This document shows positions 36,013-47,963 of a stretch of 64,000 bases of DNA, one piece after another. Each line of letters opens with the position of its first letter. The stretch's first letter is position 1. The position numbers and the translations under genes were made by a program. This DNA comes from Endocalyx cinctus (Eukaryota; Ascomycota; Sordariomycetes; Amphisphaeriales; Apiosporaceae): positions 2,170,001 through 2,234,000 of the forward strand of contig BCKC01000005.1 in the NCBI GenBank assembly GCA_001600455.1. The letters are read 5' to 3'. Below the pieces are notes generated by a model. The model had not been told where the DNA came from and ran no database searches. It saw only the letters and a program-made list of their open reading frames with translations.

Positions 36013-36557
36013 ATCGTAGCATGTCACGGGAAGAAGTAGGGAGGTTAGAAGGAATAGAAGTGGTAGCTAAGATGGGGAGATATTTAGAAGTCAGGCGCAT
36101 TGTTTTACTAGTAGATCTCTCTTGATTCAAAGGGTTATACCTTTTCTATCCGGTCGAATATTCCTTCAACTTTATTTCCGATAAAGAATTTTTTCAAAAT
36201 ATTATAAAAGAAAATACTTTATACAATGAAAGCTCACGCAATCTCTAGATAAGTACGTGGATGTTCTCGAACCGTGGTCTGCCTAGGTATCTCGTGCATT
36301 CTCGACACACGACAAATAACCTTCTGGATGTTAGACAAACCTAGAATGGCAACATCGGGAAAGGAAGAGCTTGGAAATCCTCTATATGGCTCCGAGTGAC
36401 GAGGAATATAAAACAGCTCCAAAGTATTTGCTATACTCTTGAAGATCATGTAGAAAGACAGTGGTTCACAAAAATAAGACACGCCCAAGGAGAATAAGCC
36501 ATCTTAAACTCGAATATCAAAGCGATAGTCACATTTATTTGAATACATATCTCACGC
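36013..36557. other. Intergenic region, nothing recognisable
   Basis: About 545 bases, AT-rich, no gene. The SprT-like gene starts near its right end, so this is presumably its promoter plus the 3' UTR of the preceding gene. Confidence 0.45.
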
Positions 36558-37514
36558 ATGTCTCGAAGNCCCCCATNCCCGCCAGCCTACAAATGGCAGA
36601 CCAAAGAAACCGACACGTCCACCGCACGTTTATCTCTGGAACCACACACGTACGCCCCACGAGACCTCCTCAACAGCACCGTAGCGAGTTTCTACCAATA
36701 CGAAGGCGACGAGCTATCGGAGTTGCAGAGCGATGCCAAGAAGCTATTCCTGAAGGAGTACTTCTCGAAGCAGCGGGGGGTAACTCCTTTAGGAGCCGAT
36801 CCCGAGGACATGATCAATTTCCTCCGCAACATCCTGCCACTCGTAGACGACTTCTTCTTCTTCGGCGCGCTGACGCACGCGCGGGAGGACGCGCGGCGGC
36901 CCGCCGTCGTCGAGCTCATGGTCCGCTCCTTCGACCATATCAACGCCATCTATCCATCCGACAGGACCGTTTCCGGGTTCTACGCGCCGGGTAAGGACGC
37001 AAAAGGCCGAGACCGCGCGACGGTGTACGTCGCGTACGATGCCGGAATCCGGCCGTGCTCGCTGCCGGAGCTGGTGAGCAACCTGCTGCACGAGCTGACG
37101 CACGCGTACCTCGGCACGTTTGTCGTCGTCGATACGCTCAAGCGCGATAACTGCCTCAACGCGGTCGGGGTCGGGGGCAGCCGTCACGGTCCTACCTTTC
37201 GGGGTCTTCATTACGCTATTTACGAGACGGTGGCTGGTTGGGACGAAACCTTCGAGAAGTACTTTTATAGTGCAACGAATAACACTCTTATCTGGCAGCT
37301 TTCACTTGAGCAGGAGCAGGAGGAGAGACAGAAGTTGCAGGAAACTCGGGGTTATCTTAAAACTCACTTGCCCTTTACGAGAAATCCTAGTGCGACGCAG
37401 CTCATTCGGGTTACGGATGATAAGGTGGAGATCGACGTGCCACGACTTAGAGCGCATATCGCGAAGTATGCACCGAAAAGTGTGAAAGCAGAGAAGAAAA
37501 TAGACAAGAAGTGA
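36558..37514 (+). CDS. SprT-like zinc metalloprotease-fold protein
   Basis: Single exon, 318 aa, ATG at 36558. The active-site motif HELTHAY sits at about residues 180-186, with a third candidate ligand in GGSRHGPTFRGLHYAI, the spacing expected of the SprT-like fold. N-terminal residues precede a helical domain (about 40-150). The C-terminus is a coiled basic tail. Two ambiguous bases fall in codons 4 and 7 (36569 and 36577), so those residues are undetermined. SprT-like proteases such as Wss1/Spartan act on DNA-protein crosslinks, but many fungal members are uncharacterised; I infer only a metallopeptidase fold. Confidence 0.75.
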   Translation: MSRXPPXPPAYKWQTKETDTSTARLSLEPHTYAPRDLLNSTVASFYQYEGDELSELQSDAKKLFLKEYFSKQRGVTPLGADPEDMINFLRNILPLVDDFFFFGALTHAREDARRPAVVELMVRSFDHINAIYPSDRTVSGFYAPGKDAKGRDRATVYVAYDAGIRPCSLPELVSNLLHELTHAYLGTFVVVDTLKRDNCLNAVGVGGSRHGPTFRGLHYAIYETVAGWDETFEKYFYSATNNTLIWQLSLEQEQEERQKLQETRGYLKTHLPFTRNPSATQLIRVTDDKVEIDVPRLRAHIAKYAPKSVKAEKKIDKK

Positions 37515-37856
37515 AAATAGGGGGAATGACTTGGAGAGTCTAGTTGGCATAGTCTTAGAAGAATGAGGTAAAGAGAAGAAAAGCGGGAGAGAAACAGACT
37601 CAGTTATATGAAGTAAAAAGGAAGGATTTAGAACTGAGAAAGATAATACTGTACAAACAATAATATAAACCCTTTTTGAGAAGATATTCTGTGATATTAT
37701 GAGGTAAAGATATTAATGTATATAGTAATGTTTGATATATATATTTCGTATTCGTAGAACTCTATCGCTCTTCTATTCAGTTAATAGTCTATTCTCTACT
37801 CTATTGCGTCTTGTTCTAAATCATGCGTCTATAAAGGAGACAAAGATTGTTTCGAT
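37515..37856. other. Intergenic region between convergent genes
   Basis: About 340 bases between two stop codons; AT-rich with a TATATATAT run. Consistent with two 3' UTRs only. Confidence 0.5.
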
Positions 37857-38963
37857 TCATTTCCGACCAAACACGGCCCACCAGCACTCTACTTTTGACG
37901 ATTCGTGAGTATCATCCCAGTCATCCTGTACGAAAAGCATATGCTCTTCGAGAACTGACAATGGAGATACCTCTTGCAGCATACTAGCTCTAAACTTTGC
38001 GAGTAGTTTTCGAGTAGTCATGTCCCTCTTAGGTATCATGACAACTGCCCTGGATTCGACGTCAGTTGCTAGCTGGGCATAGATCGCAGAGGCAAGCAGT
38101 TGCGGGTGATCGTCATCATATAAGCCATCAGCAACGAGAACAATCTATAGAAAATGAAAACTACTGAGTTAGAATACGGCACTTCTGAATCTTATTTATC
38201 GGTATCCAATACTGACCTTGAACTGGTGCTTCTTCGCAAAGGCCTCCGCGCTATCGGCATCGGAACCCCACGTCAACGCATCCGAGCTCACGGAGCCGCC
38301 TAAATTTTCAATCGTCTGCTTGTTTGTCTCCACATTGAACGCGAGGTTCGGCACGATCTCGGGCAGATCGGTTAGCACGACATCCGTCTTCCACACGGCG
38401 GCGGCAGCCATGCCCAGCAGCCCGGTACCGGCGCCGAGCTCGAGCACGCGAAGGGACGGGTCCCGCCTCTCCGGGCGCAGGAGATGAGCTAAAGGGCCGT
38501 CGGCTATCCCGCGCAGCTGCTGCGCGAGGAGGAAAGAGGAGCCCCAAGTCTTGAAGCCTAAAGATTCGCCGGTGATGGGCGGCTCGCGGATGCGCAGTTC
38601 GAAGGGGACGGCGGAAGCGGAGGCGGAGGCGTCGAACGGCCACCGGCGGGTGATCTCGATCATGCCGGCCCTGCCGCACCGCTCCGCCAGGCGGCTACTC
38701 GCTTCGTCCCATATCACCTCCTTCACGTCGTCGTCCGGGATCCACTTGAGGCTGCTGCCGACGATGGCGGACAGGTACGAGGCGACTTGACGTCGGGTGT
38801 GGGCGGTGCTCTCGTATTCCTCGATGATGTCCTTGCGCGAGGTGCTAGCGTTCCATATGGGAGGCTCGATGCGGAGACTTTTCAGGCAGGATATCAGCTC
38901 TTCGGCCGACGGCTTTTCCCAGACCTGCGGGAAGTCGGCGGGACATAATGTTGTCTCGGTCAT
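37857..38963 (-). CDS. EFM2/EFM3-like protein-lysine methyltransferase
   Basis: Model: exon 1 38963-38217, exon 2 38144-37857, 344 aa; the 72-nt intron runs from GTCAGT to TATAG in phase 0. Class I methyltransferase fold of the Methyltransf_16 type: a pre-domain GFKTWGSSFLLAQQL (about 166-180), motif I VLELGAGTGLLGMAA (about 195-209), VVLTDLPEIVPNL (motif II), then VLVADGLYDDDHPQL early in exon 2 (motif IV). The N-terminal helical domain with DEASSRLAERCGR is typical of the yeast Efm2/Efm3 group, which methylates translation elongation factors. I cannot separate EFM2 from EFM3 on sequence alone. The short C-terminal WAVFGRK resembles the final strand of the fold. Confidence 0.75.
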
Positions 38964-40201
38964 GATGGCAAGTCCACTCTATCTATCTTTAAGTACGTAT
39001 CTATCTAATCTATACTCTATTTTCTTGGAAAGGAAAGGAGTAAATAAAAGTAATAAACAAAGGGAAAATGAAACAGATAAAGGAAATTTTTATCAGAGGA
39101 AAAGGAAAGACATGATGAATCTATCGCTAATAATAAATAACCTCTTCATAATTTATGACCGCCGTACTAAATGATAATTCTAAAACAAACAGCTCACTAT
39201 GAATGAGACTGTATGAGAATAATAGGGGAAGGAAACCGCCTAATGAATGAATCGTGAAAGGGAGGTTAAATATGAACTACTGATTAATACTGAGTACCTT
39301 AGGTAGGTATCTACTAAGTATTCCCGTACAGAGTACACTATTTCAGCCACGTCCGCCCCTCAATCCCTCTTGCCCCTCAGCCCCTCTATTCACCTTTTGA
39401 GTGTAAATGATCAGTTGGCTCTATCGATAAGAGCTTCAGGTAACTCCATCAGCCCCACTTGTGACTCTTCAAGCTAAGAAAAAAAAAATAATACTTAAAC
39501 AGCTTAAAAGCTCCTCTCTTTTTTCGCTTCTTCTTTTTTTCTTCTTTCTTTCTCTAAGCATCGTCCTCGTCAATGCTGTGTTTCCATGCTACATACAGAT
39601 AGGCTGCGAAAGCAGTCTTTCGAATTTTAAGTCTTTTTTTCTTCGGGAAGAAATTTTTAATATTCATTTCATATTTTTGGCATGTGGGTAAATTCGGAGA
39701 AATCTTCAACCTTCCACCTTCGCCCGCAGACCTTGGGTTTTTTGGCCCTTGGGACGCGGGATCGACAGGTCTGCCCGTAAGGGCCTGGCGTGACTTCGCG
39801 TCTGCAATTGGCATCAGAAAAGCAGGGCCTTTCACCTCGCGAATATCCTCACGGAGAAGGCGGGGGAGTCTGGTTTCCTCTGGGAGAGTCGTTGCGAAGA
39901 TTGTGTGTAAAACACTTGAGTGCAATACACAGCGTGCTGCCTTCTTTATCGAGGGTTAGTATAACTCGATTCCGATTACTCTGACGAGGACGATGCTTCA
40001 CCCTCTCTTTTTTTCAGGTGCGTGAAGTATATACTTTTTTTTTTTTCTATTTCATTTAGATTCGTCTAAGGACTCCACAAAGCATAGGATACTACTAACA
40101 ATTTCTTTTTACCACTCAAAATTTCTAGATTTTCGACCCAATACAATTACAACCCCGCCTCTTGATTCCAATAAGGTAGATTCATTGCTCACATGATCGT
40201 T
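38964..40201. other. Intergenic region, nothing recognisable
   Basis: About 1.2 kb, T-rich and A-rich tracts. A plus-strand frame at 39684-39959 has no family resemblance and I do not call it. No RNA gene seen. Confidence 0.45.
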
Positions 40202-41122
40202 CTAATCGACGCCATTGTTATTTTCAACCTCGTCTATATTCGCCTTATTTTGTCCCTCATCTGCCGAATTCTCGTCCTTTGAACCTGCCTCGTTTGAATC
40301 GTCTTGTTTATCGAAATGATACAGTAGCTCCGACGTAGTTGATATCTTTGGGTCAACTAGCTTGTTGAGCTCGTTTACCTCCTCTAAAAGATGTTGGCAC
40401 GCAGTTCTGTTCGACATGGAACTACTCATCAAGCCGATGACAGAATTGCCCGTCGAACAAATCTTTATCAGGTGATGATAACGAGAATCATGATTGAAGA
40501 CTGGACTTGATGACTTGGCCATAGCAAGGAATCTCGTCGCTTCGTGAATCTGATATATGCAAGCATCCATTTTCATTCTTTGAATGGTAAACTGGTCTCT
40601 TTCTATCTTGCATTTACCGTTGGGATTCCGATCATGCTCAACCCTCTGGTGCCAAATTTGCTGGAGGACGTCGTCGTTGACGTAAGACTTGATACTTGTT
40701 ATTTCCTTGTCAAATTTACTCTGAAACTTGGTCCAGAACTGTCGAATATCAATGATCTGTTCGGCCAACTGTTTGGCTGTAAAAGAGATCTTCATCTCGG
40801 CAATAACGCTCATGCTAGCCGAATCATCGGTGGGAACATAGGTCCCGACCGAAGGTGACATTTTCGCCTTGATGGTCGCATCCGTATCGTGGTATTCCCT
40901 GAGGTAGGCACATGGATGAATTAAGAACGGTCCCCTGTTCATCTCGTATGAGAATGGCACTACTCCTTTGGAATGTTTCGACGAAGACATGGCGTGATAC
41001 CTATCGAGGTGTTGGTATTTTAAGAGGGATTTTCTATCAATGGTGCGGAATGTCTGTCGACTGCTCCGAATAATTATGATAGCATCAGGGTGGAAACGAG
41101 ACCAGACTATCTCATAGTTCAT
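40202..41122 (-). CDS. Hypothetical intronless protein
   Basis: A 306-aa open frame from an ATG at 41122, not recognised. It is mixed alpha/beta at the N-terminus (IVWSRFHPDAIIIIRS, then a Lys/Tyr/His-rich stretch), helical through the centre (residues about 100-240) and acidic at the end (DENSADEGQNKANIDEVE). An alternative start is the ATG of MSSSKHSKG at about residue 45. Single-copy codon use looks plausible and the frame has no stops over 0.9 kb. The antisense frames are shorter. It could be a lineage-specific gene; I give no function. Confidence 0.55.
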   Translation of the reverse strand: MNYEIVWSRFHPDAIIIIRSSRQTFRTIDRKSLLKYQHLDRYHAMSSSKHSKGVVPFSYEMNRGPFLIHPCAYLREYHDTDATIKAKMSPSVGTYVPTDDSASMSVIAEMKISFTAKQLAEQIIDIRQFWTKFQSKFDKEITSIKSYVNDDVLQQIWHQRVEHDRNPNGKCKIERDQFTIQRMKMDACIYQIHEATRFLAMAKSSSPVFNHDSRYHHLIKICSTGNSVIGLMSSSMSNRTACQHLLEEVNELNKLVDPKISTTSELLYHFDKQDDSNEAGSKDENSADEGQNKANIDEVENNNGVD

Positions 41123-44100
41123 AGAAATAACAGAGGTTTAATTTTTATCTCGCTCTTTTTGGCTTTTCTCAGACGGTAATAATCGTAGCTAGATGGTTTG
41201 AGAGGGAACTTCGAAAGGGTATACCATGTTTTCTTGAAGGTTGTCTTGATTTGGTCAGATATACAGACGCTGGACTATGATGACTTGCGGTAGACTCATT
41301 GTAGTTGTATTTTCGGTGTTTGTTTAATGTATACAAACCATCGTGAATTCAAACAGACGAGGATCACATGCTGCACAGGCAAGCAAATGAACTCTACGGA
41401 CTCTACTCGTCACTGCTATAGATTTCTCCTGAAGGATATCGTTTGCTGTTTCAACAACTCCCAACATTCTAATAGCTCTACTATCTGTCTAGTTTCATAG
41501 TGCGCATCGCCACCAGCTTGGATAAGAATTGAGAAAGAAAGTGTAATATAAAAATTTGGATTTGAAAGGAGAAGTAGGTTTAGGATGCATCGTCATGAAC
41601 GCGATCGCCGTACTTCTACGAGACCAGCAGCTCTGGAGTTGCGATACGACTAGCGTAGGATATACATACCTTCCTCATGGTTGTGTTTAGTACACTGTTT
41701 TTGTTATCCTATTGATTATCGAAAGCAACAACCTGCACAGCTTTCATGCCCTTTTCCCGGCCCACCGGTACAAACTTACCTACTGTAGGATACATTCTTT
41801 CCATAGTATACATACGTATAAAAAAAAAAAAAATAGACACATACACATACATACGATCAATTAAATGAAGTGTATATTCAGCTCGCCAAGAATGCGGGCG
41901 TCTACGCTAGGCTCCGAAAGTAGCACGGGCCGGATCTCCCTACAAAAAGACTAAAAAGGGATTAGCGCGTCCCAGCGCTACGGTACCGCATCCCCCCCCC
42001 AGATTCTCCCTCCTTTCCCCTCCTCCCCCCTCCTCCACAAGGGGATACACACCCTCTCATGGATATAACATTAAGCGCGTACAGTATACTAATACCTACT
42101 TAGATATCCTTAGTGTAGGTATTTTTTTTTGTGTAGATCTATCACTTTTTACGGTAATAACGTTGGGCTGATGAGAGATCTATAATTAAATCAAAAAAAT
42201 AAAGGGTACGGAGTAACAAAGACCTGAGTTTTACATATGTTACCTACCTAGGTACATACAAGTAGTAGCCTATGCGCATAGTACTTCACTGTAGGTATGT
42301 TTATGGATAATAAATCTTGCATGCATGCATAATGCTGTCATGAATCTTCAAATGGTAATAATACATATTCCATATGGATACCTCTTTTCTTTTCAGCTTA
42401 TTTTTTTTTTTTTTTACTTATTTGATTCCCTTTTCGTTTCCGCTTATCATATTATGGTGTCATCGTGCTTTTTTATTTTTCATGTGATTGTGATTCTCTT
42501 TTCCTTCTTTAGTTTTTAACCAACTTCTTTTTCACCTAGTAACCGCCAAACAAATCTAGCGGCCGATAGCTTACTTTCGTAGGTCAAACTACTTTTACTA
42601 CTTTTAGAAATGATTGAAGATCGATCGGGGTTCGCAACTACACTTTATACTATGTACATGCGTACCGTACGTAAAATAAGGCTACTTACAGTAGTATCCA
42701 TCCATGAATTCAAGTAAGGTGTGTCTTTGCATCCGTACCTAACTATCCCCGCCTTTTTTATCTCTTGTTTTTTTTTTTTTTTTGGTGTTTAGACTATATG
42801 TATGCTTGGTAACTTAGTTTGAGCCTCTTCATGTGGCATCAAGAAATCCTTCTTGTTTCGCTTCGTCTGAAGTAAATGGCAGGTGAGCAAGAAGTGGAAA
42901 TCCTACGGTTCATGCGTATCGCGTCACGCCCGGCTTTATTTCATCGATAGGTAACAGGTGATCTAGAGGGAAAAAAAAGCCCAGCTGGATCTTTCGTCAG
43001 ATTTTAACCTTGTCGTAATAACAACGATGGAATATATACGATGAGGTAAGCCCTAGAAACCGGTGGCTGGCTTGGCCGCTAAACGTCAGCAATTCATCCA
43101 TCCAACCTTTCTCCTCGGAACTTTGGGAATTAAATAAAGTAAAAAAGAGCGAGATGAAAGGTAGATCTTTCTTAACGATAGGCAAAAAAAAAAAAAAAAA
43201 AAAAAAAAACCCGGAGAGACGGTGGATGAATACTTCAGAGGGGAAAAAAAAAGATTTAGCCGTCACGTTCTATCTTCCCGGATCGACAACCAAATACCGG
43301 ATCTGGCGCTTTTTCTTTCTTTTTCTCATCCTGACCTAAAAACTCTCGTCACATACATAGTATACTAGTATCATCAACGAATTTCTTTCCCCCGGTTTTA
43401 TGTTGCATGAGCGTTGCACATGATGCATCGGCATCGGCACCTCGCTGCCTAGCGTAGCATTCAGTGAACTCATCCCGTCTACCTGTCTCAGACCGAAGTT
43501 TGGCATATTTCATCATGATAGAAAGTTGTCATGATGTAGTAGACTCTTTTTTTTTTTTTCCTTTTGTCTCTGTCTTTCTCTAAAGTAGCAAGCGGAGGGG
43601 TTATGTCCAGCCATGTCTCTATTATCTAGCTAAAACTTGATACATGCGTTTATCTTAAGTAGCGTATGAAACAAAATTTCCAGGGTCTCGCCATGTTTAG
43701 TATAAGGTCTGAGCAAAACTTTTGTTTATTTTGTCTTTTAGATGCATACATGATGAAATAGTAAAAAGTATGGATTTGAGTGTGAATCCGTGCGGTAGTT
43801 TCGCCATTCAAAAAAAAAAAAAAAAAAAAAAAGGAAGAGAAATCAGTCCACGTTCGTGTAACCGCACCCGCGCGTTTATACACTACAAACTACTACACAC
43901 CACCACTAACATTTATCGTACCTTTTTTTTTTTTTTTACCATCCACACGAATACAAAAAGAAAGAAAAAACGCAGGAACCAAAACAAAATCAATCCATAT
44001 CAAAGCGCAAAAAGGTTGCATACATACATCCATACGTGGTACACATACTACCAACGGAAAGAAAGCCTACAGGTAGCCACCCCCCCCCCCNNNNNNNNNN

Positions 44101-45429
44101 NNNNNNNNNNNNNNNCCCCTTCGTCGCTTATCGGATATCCATCCATCCAACCCCATTACATCACAACGTCTACCGACGGGAAGGAAATGGTCTTCTTTTA
44201 TTTGATCTCTACTATTTGCATCTATAGATGTACCGTAGGTTAGCTTAAGGGAGAGTTTTTTTTACTTCCCGGTCTAGGAGTCTCCCAACAGAGACACATA
44301 AAAGTTTATTGATGTTGTTGTTGTAACTAACAAGTGACTGACCGCGTGGTTATTAAATCCACATGTTCACCTTGCGTGACTTTATATCCATTTCTCTATA
44401 TCAAGTTTATTTAGGTTGGCCGGCAAGTTCTTCCGAACCAACTAATCCATCATCTCGAGTTTGAAATTATACAATTATCCTCTTGATCCGGATTTTATCT
44501 ATCCCTAGCACTACTCGCATAACGCAATTACTTGCAGATGTACCATACATATCTAGATACTTGTCCCTATCTTCGCATGTACATACAAAGACCTAGATCA
44601 CTGTTACTTAAGCGCTTGTAGAAAATCACGAAGAACTTTGCTTGACTAACACTACGTATTATTGCTTTCGGTGGATGAGACTTCTCGGAAGGCTGTCACT
44701 ATGCAGAAGGCCTAAGATTTTGCATAAATTTATTTTTGGTCATTTATTCATCTATCTTGTCTGTCTCTTTCTATGTTGGCGGAAATCTAGCCGCGAAATT
44801 CGGGGGGGGGGGGGGTATTTCAGTTTCTGGACCATGTTCGAAGATTTCCCCTGCCATCCTTAAGACCTCCCACGCACTCTTCTGCGTCCTTTTATTCACC
44901 GCTTCAGTTCAAAGAAACAAGAAACGCCCCGAAAAAAAATTAAAAAAGAATTCTGATGTAGATACTGACGCCCTCTCTCCCCTAAGTCGACTTGATGCTG
45001 TTCCTATATGCTTCCCAATGGGACCATCCCGTCTTGACGCCAAATTATGGTAGTAATGAAATCAAAGGGTGCCAAATATGCTTTTGGTATTCCTATACCT
45101 GTTCCATCTCCGGCCAATATTGAGAAAGCAAAAAAATAAATAAATAAAATAAAATAGAGAAGACCGAGTAGTAAATGGCCACCAAACTCCGCGGCAGATG
45201 TAATGCAAAGAACAGAGATACATACGCATAATGAATATGTAAAGTCATTTTATTCGTTTTCGTTTCGGTGATTTGACCCAGCCCAGCTTTTAACATTACC
45301 CGGGTCCAACCGGTTAATTTACCAGGCAGTCATTCTTGTTTGAAAAAACCGTCTCGTTCCTCGCTCGTTTTTCTTCGTTGAAGGAGTCCTTTGTATACGA
45401 TGTAGCGTAAGAAAATGAATTTGAATTGA
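41123..45429. other. Gene-poor region, 4.3 kb
   Basis: No gene that I can support. Frames are short and follow long T or A tracts. It holds two homopolymer runs (A26 near 43184-43209, A22 near 43811-43832), a 13-base G run near 44803-44815, a TACCTAGGTA palindrome (42245-42254), a TACGGAGTA copy (42207-42215) and the 25-N gap. Part of it may be the 3' UTR of the ELL-type gene. Confidence 0.5.
44091..44115. other. Assembly gap of 25 N
   Basis: Flanked by C10 on the left and CCCC on the right, so it is a gap placed in a poly-C run. The true length between flanks is unknown. Other single ambiguous bases occur at 36569, 36577 and 56909. Confidence 0.95.
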
Positions 45430-47963
45430 TTATGCACCCTGAGCAACGGCACGTGCAATATCGCTTTTCATATTCACTAAGCGCTCGCGCATCTCGAGAA
45501 GATTTTCAAGCTTATCCTCGGGGGGATCTTTGAGAGCTGCAATCTCGTGGTGGAGTGATTCGTAGATTGCGTAGTACTTGGTGAATTTTCGTGCTTCCAT
45601 CAATATGTCTTTGCTGACGCGAGAACGTTTGTTCGGAGTAGACTGTTGCGACGACGACTGGTCGTGGTAAATTCGGTCTTCGTCCTTTCTCTTTTTACTG
45701 CCGTTAGTATTGTTGAGGCCTATGCCGGACGAAGACGAAGAAACCGATACCGCCGAGATGGACGTCGACGACCCATTCGTGAGGTGACCATTAACGCGCG
45801 GCCGGTCTCGTTCTCGGTCTGCCATGCGAGGGCGGTCCTGATGATTCGGTTGTGGCCGAGAGTTGGAGGGACGTTGCGGTCCGTCATCGATGTCCGAGGC
45901 GTTAGTTGGAGGAGATGATGCCAAAGGAGAGGATTTTGTCGGCGAGGTGTTCTTGGCCTTGGTGGAAAAGGAAGATGACGATGTAATACCTGTACCTCGA
46001 GATCCATGGTTCGTATCTGGTGCTGCACGAGACTTCATTGCTGCCGGCTTGGGTAAGGGTTTGGGGGTTTCCTTGAGCTTGATACGCTTACTGCTAAGCG
46101 GTACGCCGGAACTTGAACTACTGTCATCATCATCACGTGTTCGTTTCTGGGAGCCAGAGCTAGAAATAGAGGCCGGAGCCTTGATAGCCCTGGGCGCTCT
46201 CACAACCGGCCTTGGTTTTGGAGCTGGAGCCGCGGCGGGCGAAGGAGCGGGCGTCGCTTTTTTCTTCTCCGCAAGTTTCTTCACCGGCTCTTCAACTGGC
46301 TTCGCAGCTGGCTTTGGCTTCGGCTTCGGCTTCGGGGGGGCCGGCGCTGGCGCTGGCGTGCTTTGTGAAAGTGGCGCTTCGTCACTCTCGTCTGAGTCAT
46401 ACACAAATTCTTCCGAGAGAACCCTCTTGCCTTTTTCCTCGGCTGCTTTAACTTTGCTGATCGGCTTCTTGGGTGCAGGTTTCTTCGGATTGTTCGAAAG
46501 GAGTCGTTTGGCTTGGGTATCTCGATCGACAGTCTTCTTTGGCTTGCTGCTAATGGTCTGGGAACTTGATCGAGACATTGGCTCACCCTTCCCCTTAGTT
46601 GAATCGGCATCGCTCTTGCCCCCGTCATCCGCCTTTTGAACAGATATCTTGGGTGCCGGTGTAATATTTCCCTTGGCCAGAGTAGCTTGCAATTTGCTCA
46701 GAATGATACCTTTGCCTCTGTCTTCTTTAGGCAGCAAGCGCTCCCAGACGGGGTCTGATGTACCAACTCGTTGCCGGTCATATTGCTTGATGGCGTTTTC
46801 AATTGCCGCCTGTCGGTCCTCGGAACTATCGTAATCATAATTCCATACATCCAGCTCCTTCCAGTACATCTTCTTCAGACCCCATTTATCAGCCGCACTG
46901 TCAAAGCTAGCAACCTTCTCCACAGTTGGTTTGAGATCATCGTCCGATCCCATCCATACGTCTTTCAGATGGTCGAAGGTTTGATCTTTAATCGCTAACT
47001 CATGTACCAGAATGCTACGCTGCCCCTTATTCTTTTCGAGGACCTGCTGGGAGGCGGAGAAAGCGGGATTGGGGGAAGAAACTCCATTCAAGGCAGGACT
47101 CGTGGGTAGAGATCTCGGTTGATTATTGCTGGAAAATACTGTGGACATGGCCGACCTTCCTGCAGGAAGTGGTTTGCTCTTCAAACCACGTTTGGCGTCT
47201 TTCGGGAGTCCATTCACGATTTTAGCCCTATAATCATTTGTTAGCTCCGGTCCCATCTTGTTTAATTCCAGCATGTATCGTACGCATTAGTGCTCTTCTG
47301 AGCGTAAGAGCCTGATAACATTTCACCCTCAGACTCAGCTCCAGATGAAGGTGCGCGACTGATTTGCCTTCCTCCCTTCGTCGTTTTTTCTGCCTTCTTC
47401 GCTTGTCCTAATGACGAATGGGGCTTTTTCAATATGGACATCGTCGGATTTGGTAATCGTTGCGCCTGAGTCAATGTGTCGGTAGGGTCGGTGAGGTAGA
47501 GATCATAGCTATCCGGTTCGGGGGTCACTAGAACCTCTCTTGATCCTATGAGAAACGACTTGAATTTTTGGAACATTAGCATGTAAATTGTACAAGTCAA
47601 GAAGAAAAAAAAACTCTGTATGTAGAAGGTAATGTAGTGTTAAACGGTTTGGCACGAGAATAATTGTCCAGGTTTCATGCTAAAGCGTTTTCTACCGTTC
47701 GAAATGTAGCCTCCCATACTTGCTTGATTGTGTGGGAAATGCATGACAGCTAAAGCAGGAAACAATAGAAACATCAGAGGCAAACTTACAGGATCGTGTC
47801 CCAGAGTCAATTCTATCTCTTGGCCTCTCTGCACACATTTTATCATGTCTTCAATGACACTATTATTCAATGTGATGCCAAAAGCTTGCATAGGGAGCTC
47901 ATCTCTGGAATTAGGAGAGCTTTCCAGCTGAAAGCCGGTGTCTGGGATGGCAATAGCGGACAT
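45430..47963 (-). CDS. ELL-type RNA polymerase II elongation factor
   Basis: Model: exons 47963-47790, 47558-47284 and 47227-45430, 748 aa. Exon 1 joins in phase 0 after GHDP to SFLIGSREVLVTPE, giving the expected ELL N-terminal strand order ending PEPDSYDLYL. The second intron is 56 nt with GTACGA, a GCTAAC branch site and TATAG; it removes a short frame that would otherwise begin MLELNKMG. Diagnostic block: DKWGLKKMYWKELDVWNYDY, then WERLLPKEDRGKGIILSKL, as in fungal ELL. The middle is disordered with Pro/Lys and Ser runs. The C-terminal 50 residues (FTKYYAIYESLHHEIAALK...) form an ELL/occludin-like coiled coil. Known role: stimulates Pol II elongation, with EAF. Assignment is by motif memory. 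Confidence 0.75.

Noticed and set aside
45863..46639. 258-aa plus-strand frame opposite ELL
   Set aside because: Gly/Ala/Phe-rich antisense of the Pro/Lys-rich disordered region.
47720..47749. 30-nt microexon in the ELL first intron
   Set aside because: Would insert LSCISHTIKQ between GHDP and SFLIGSREV. The direct join gives the better ELL-like strand order, and the donor would be GTATGG.
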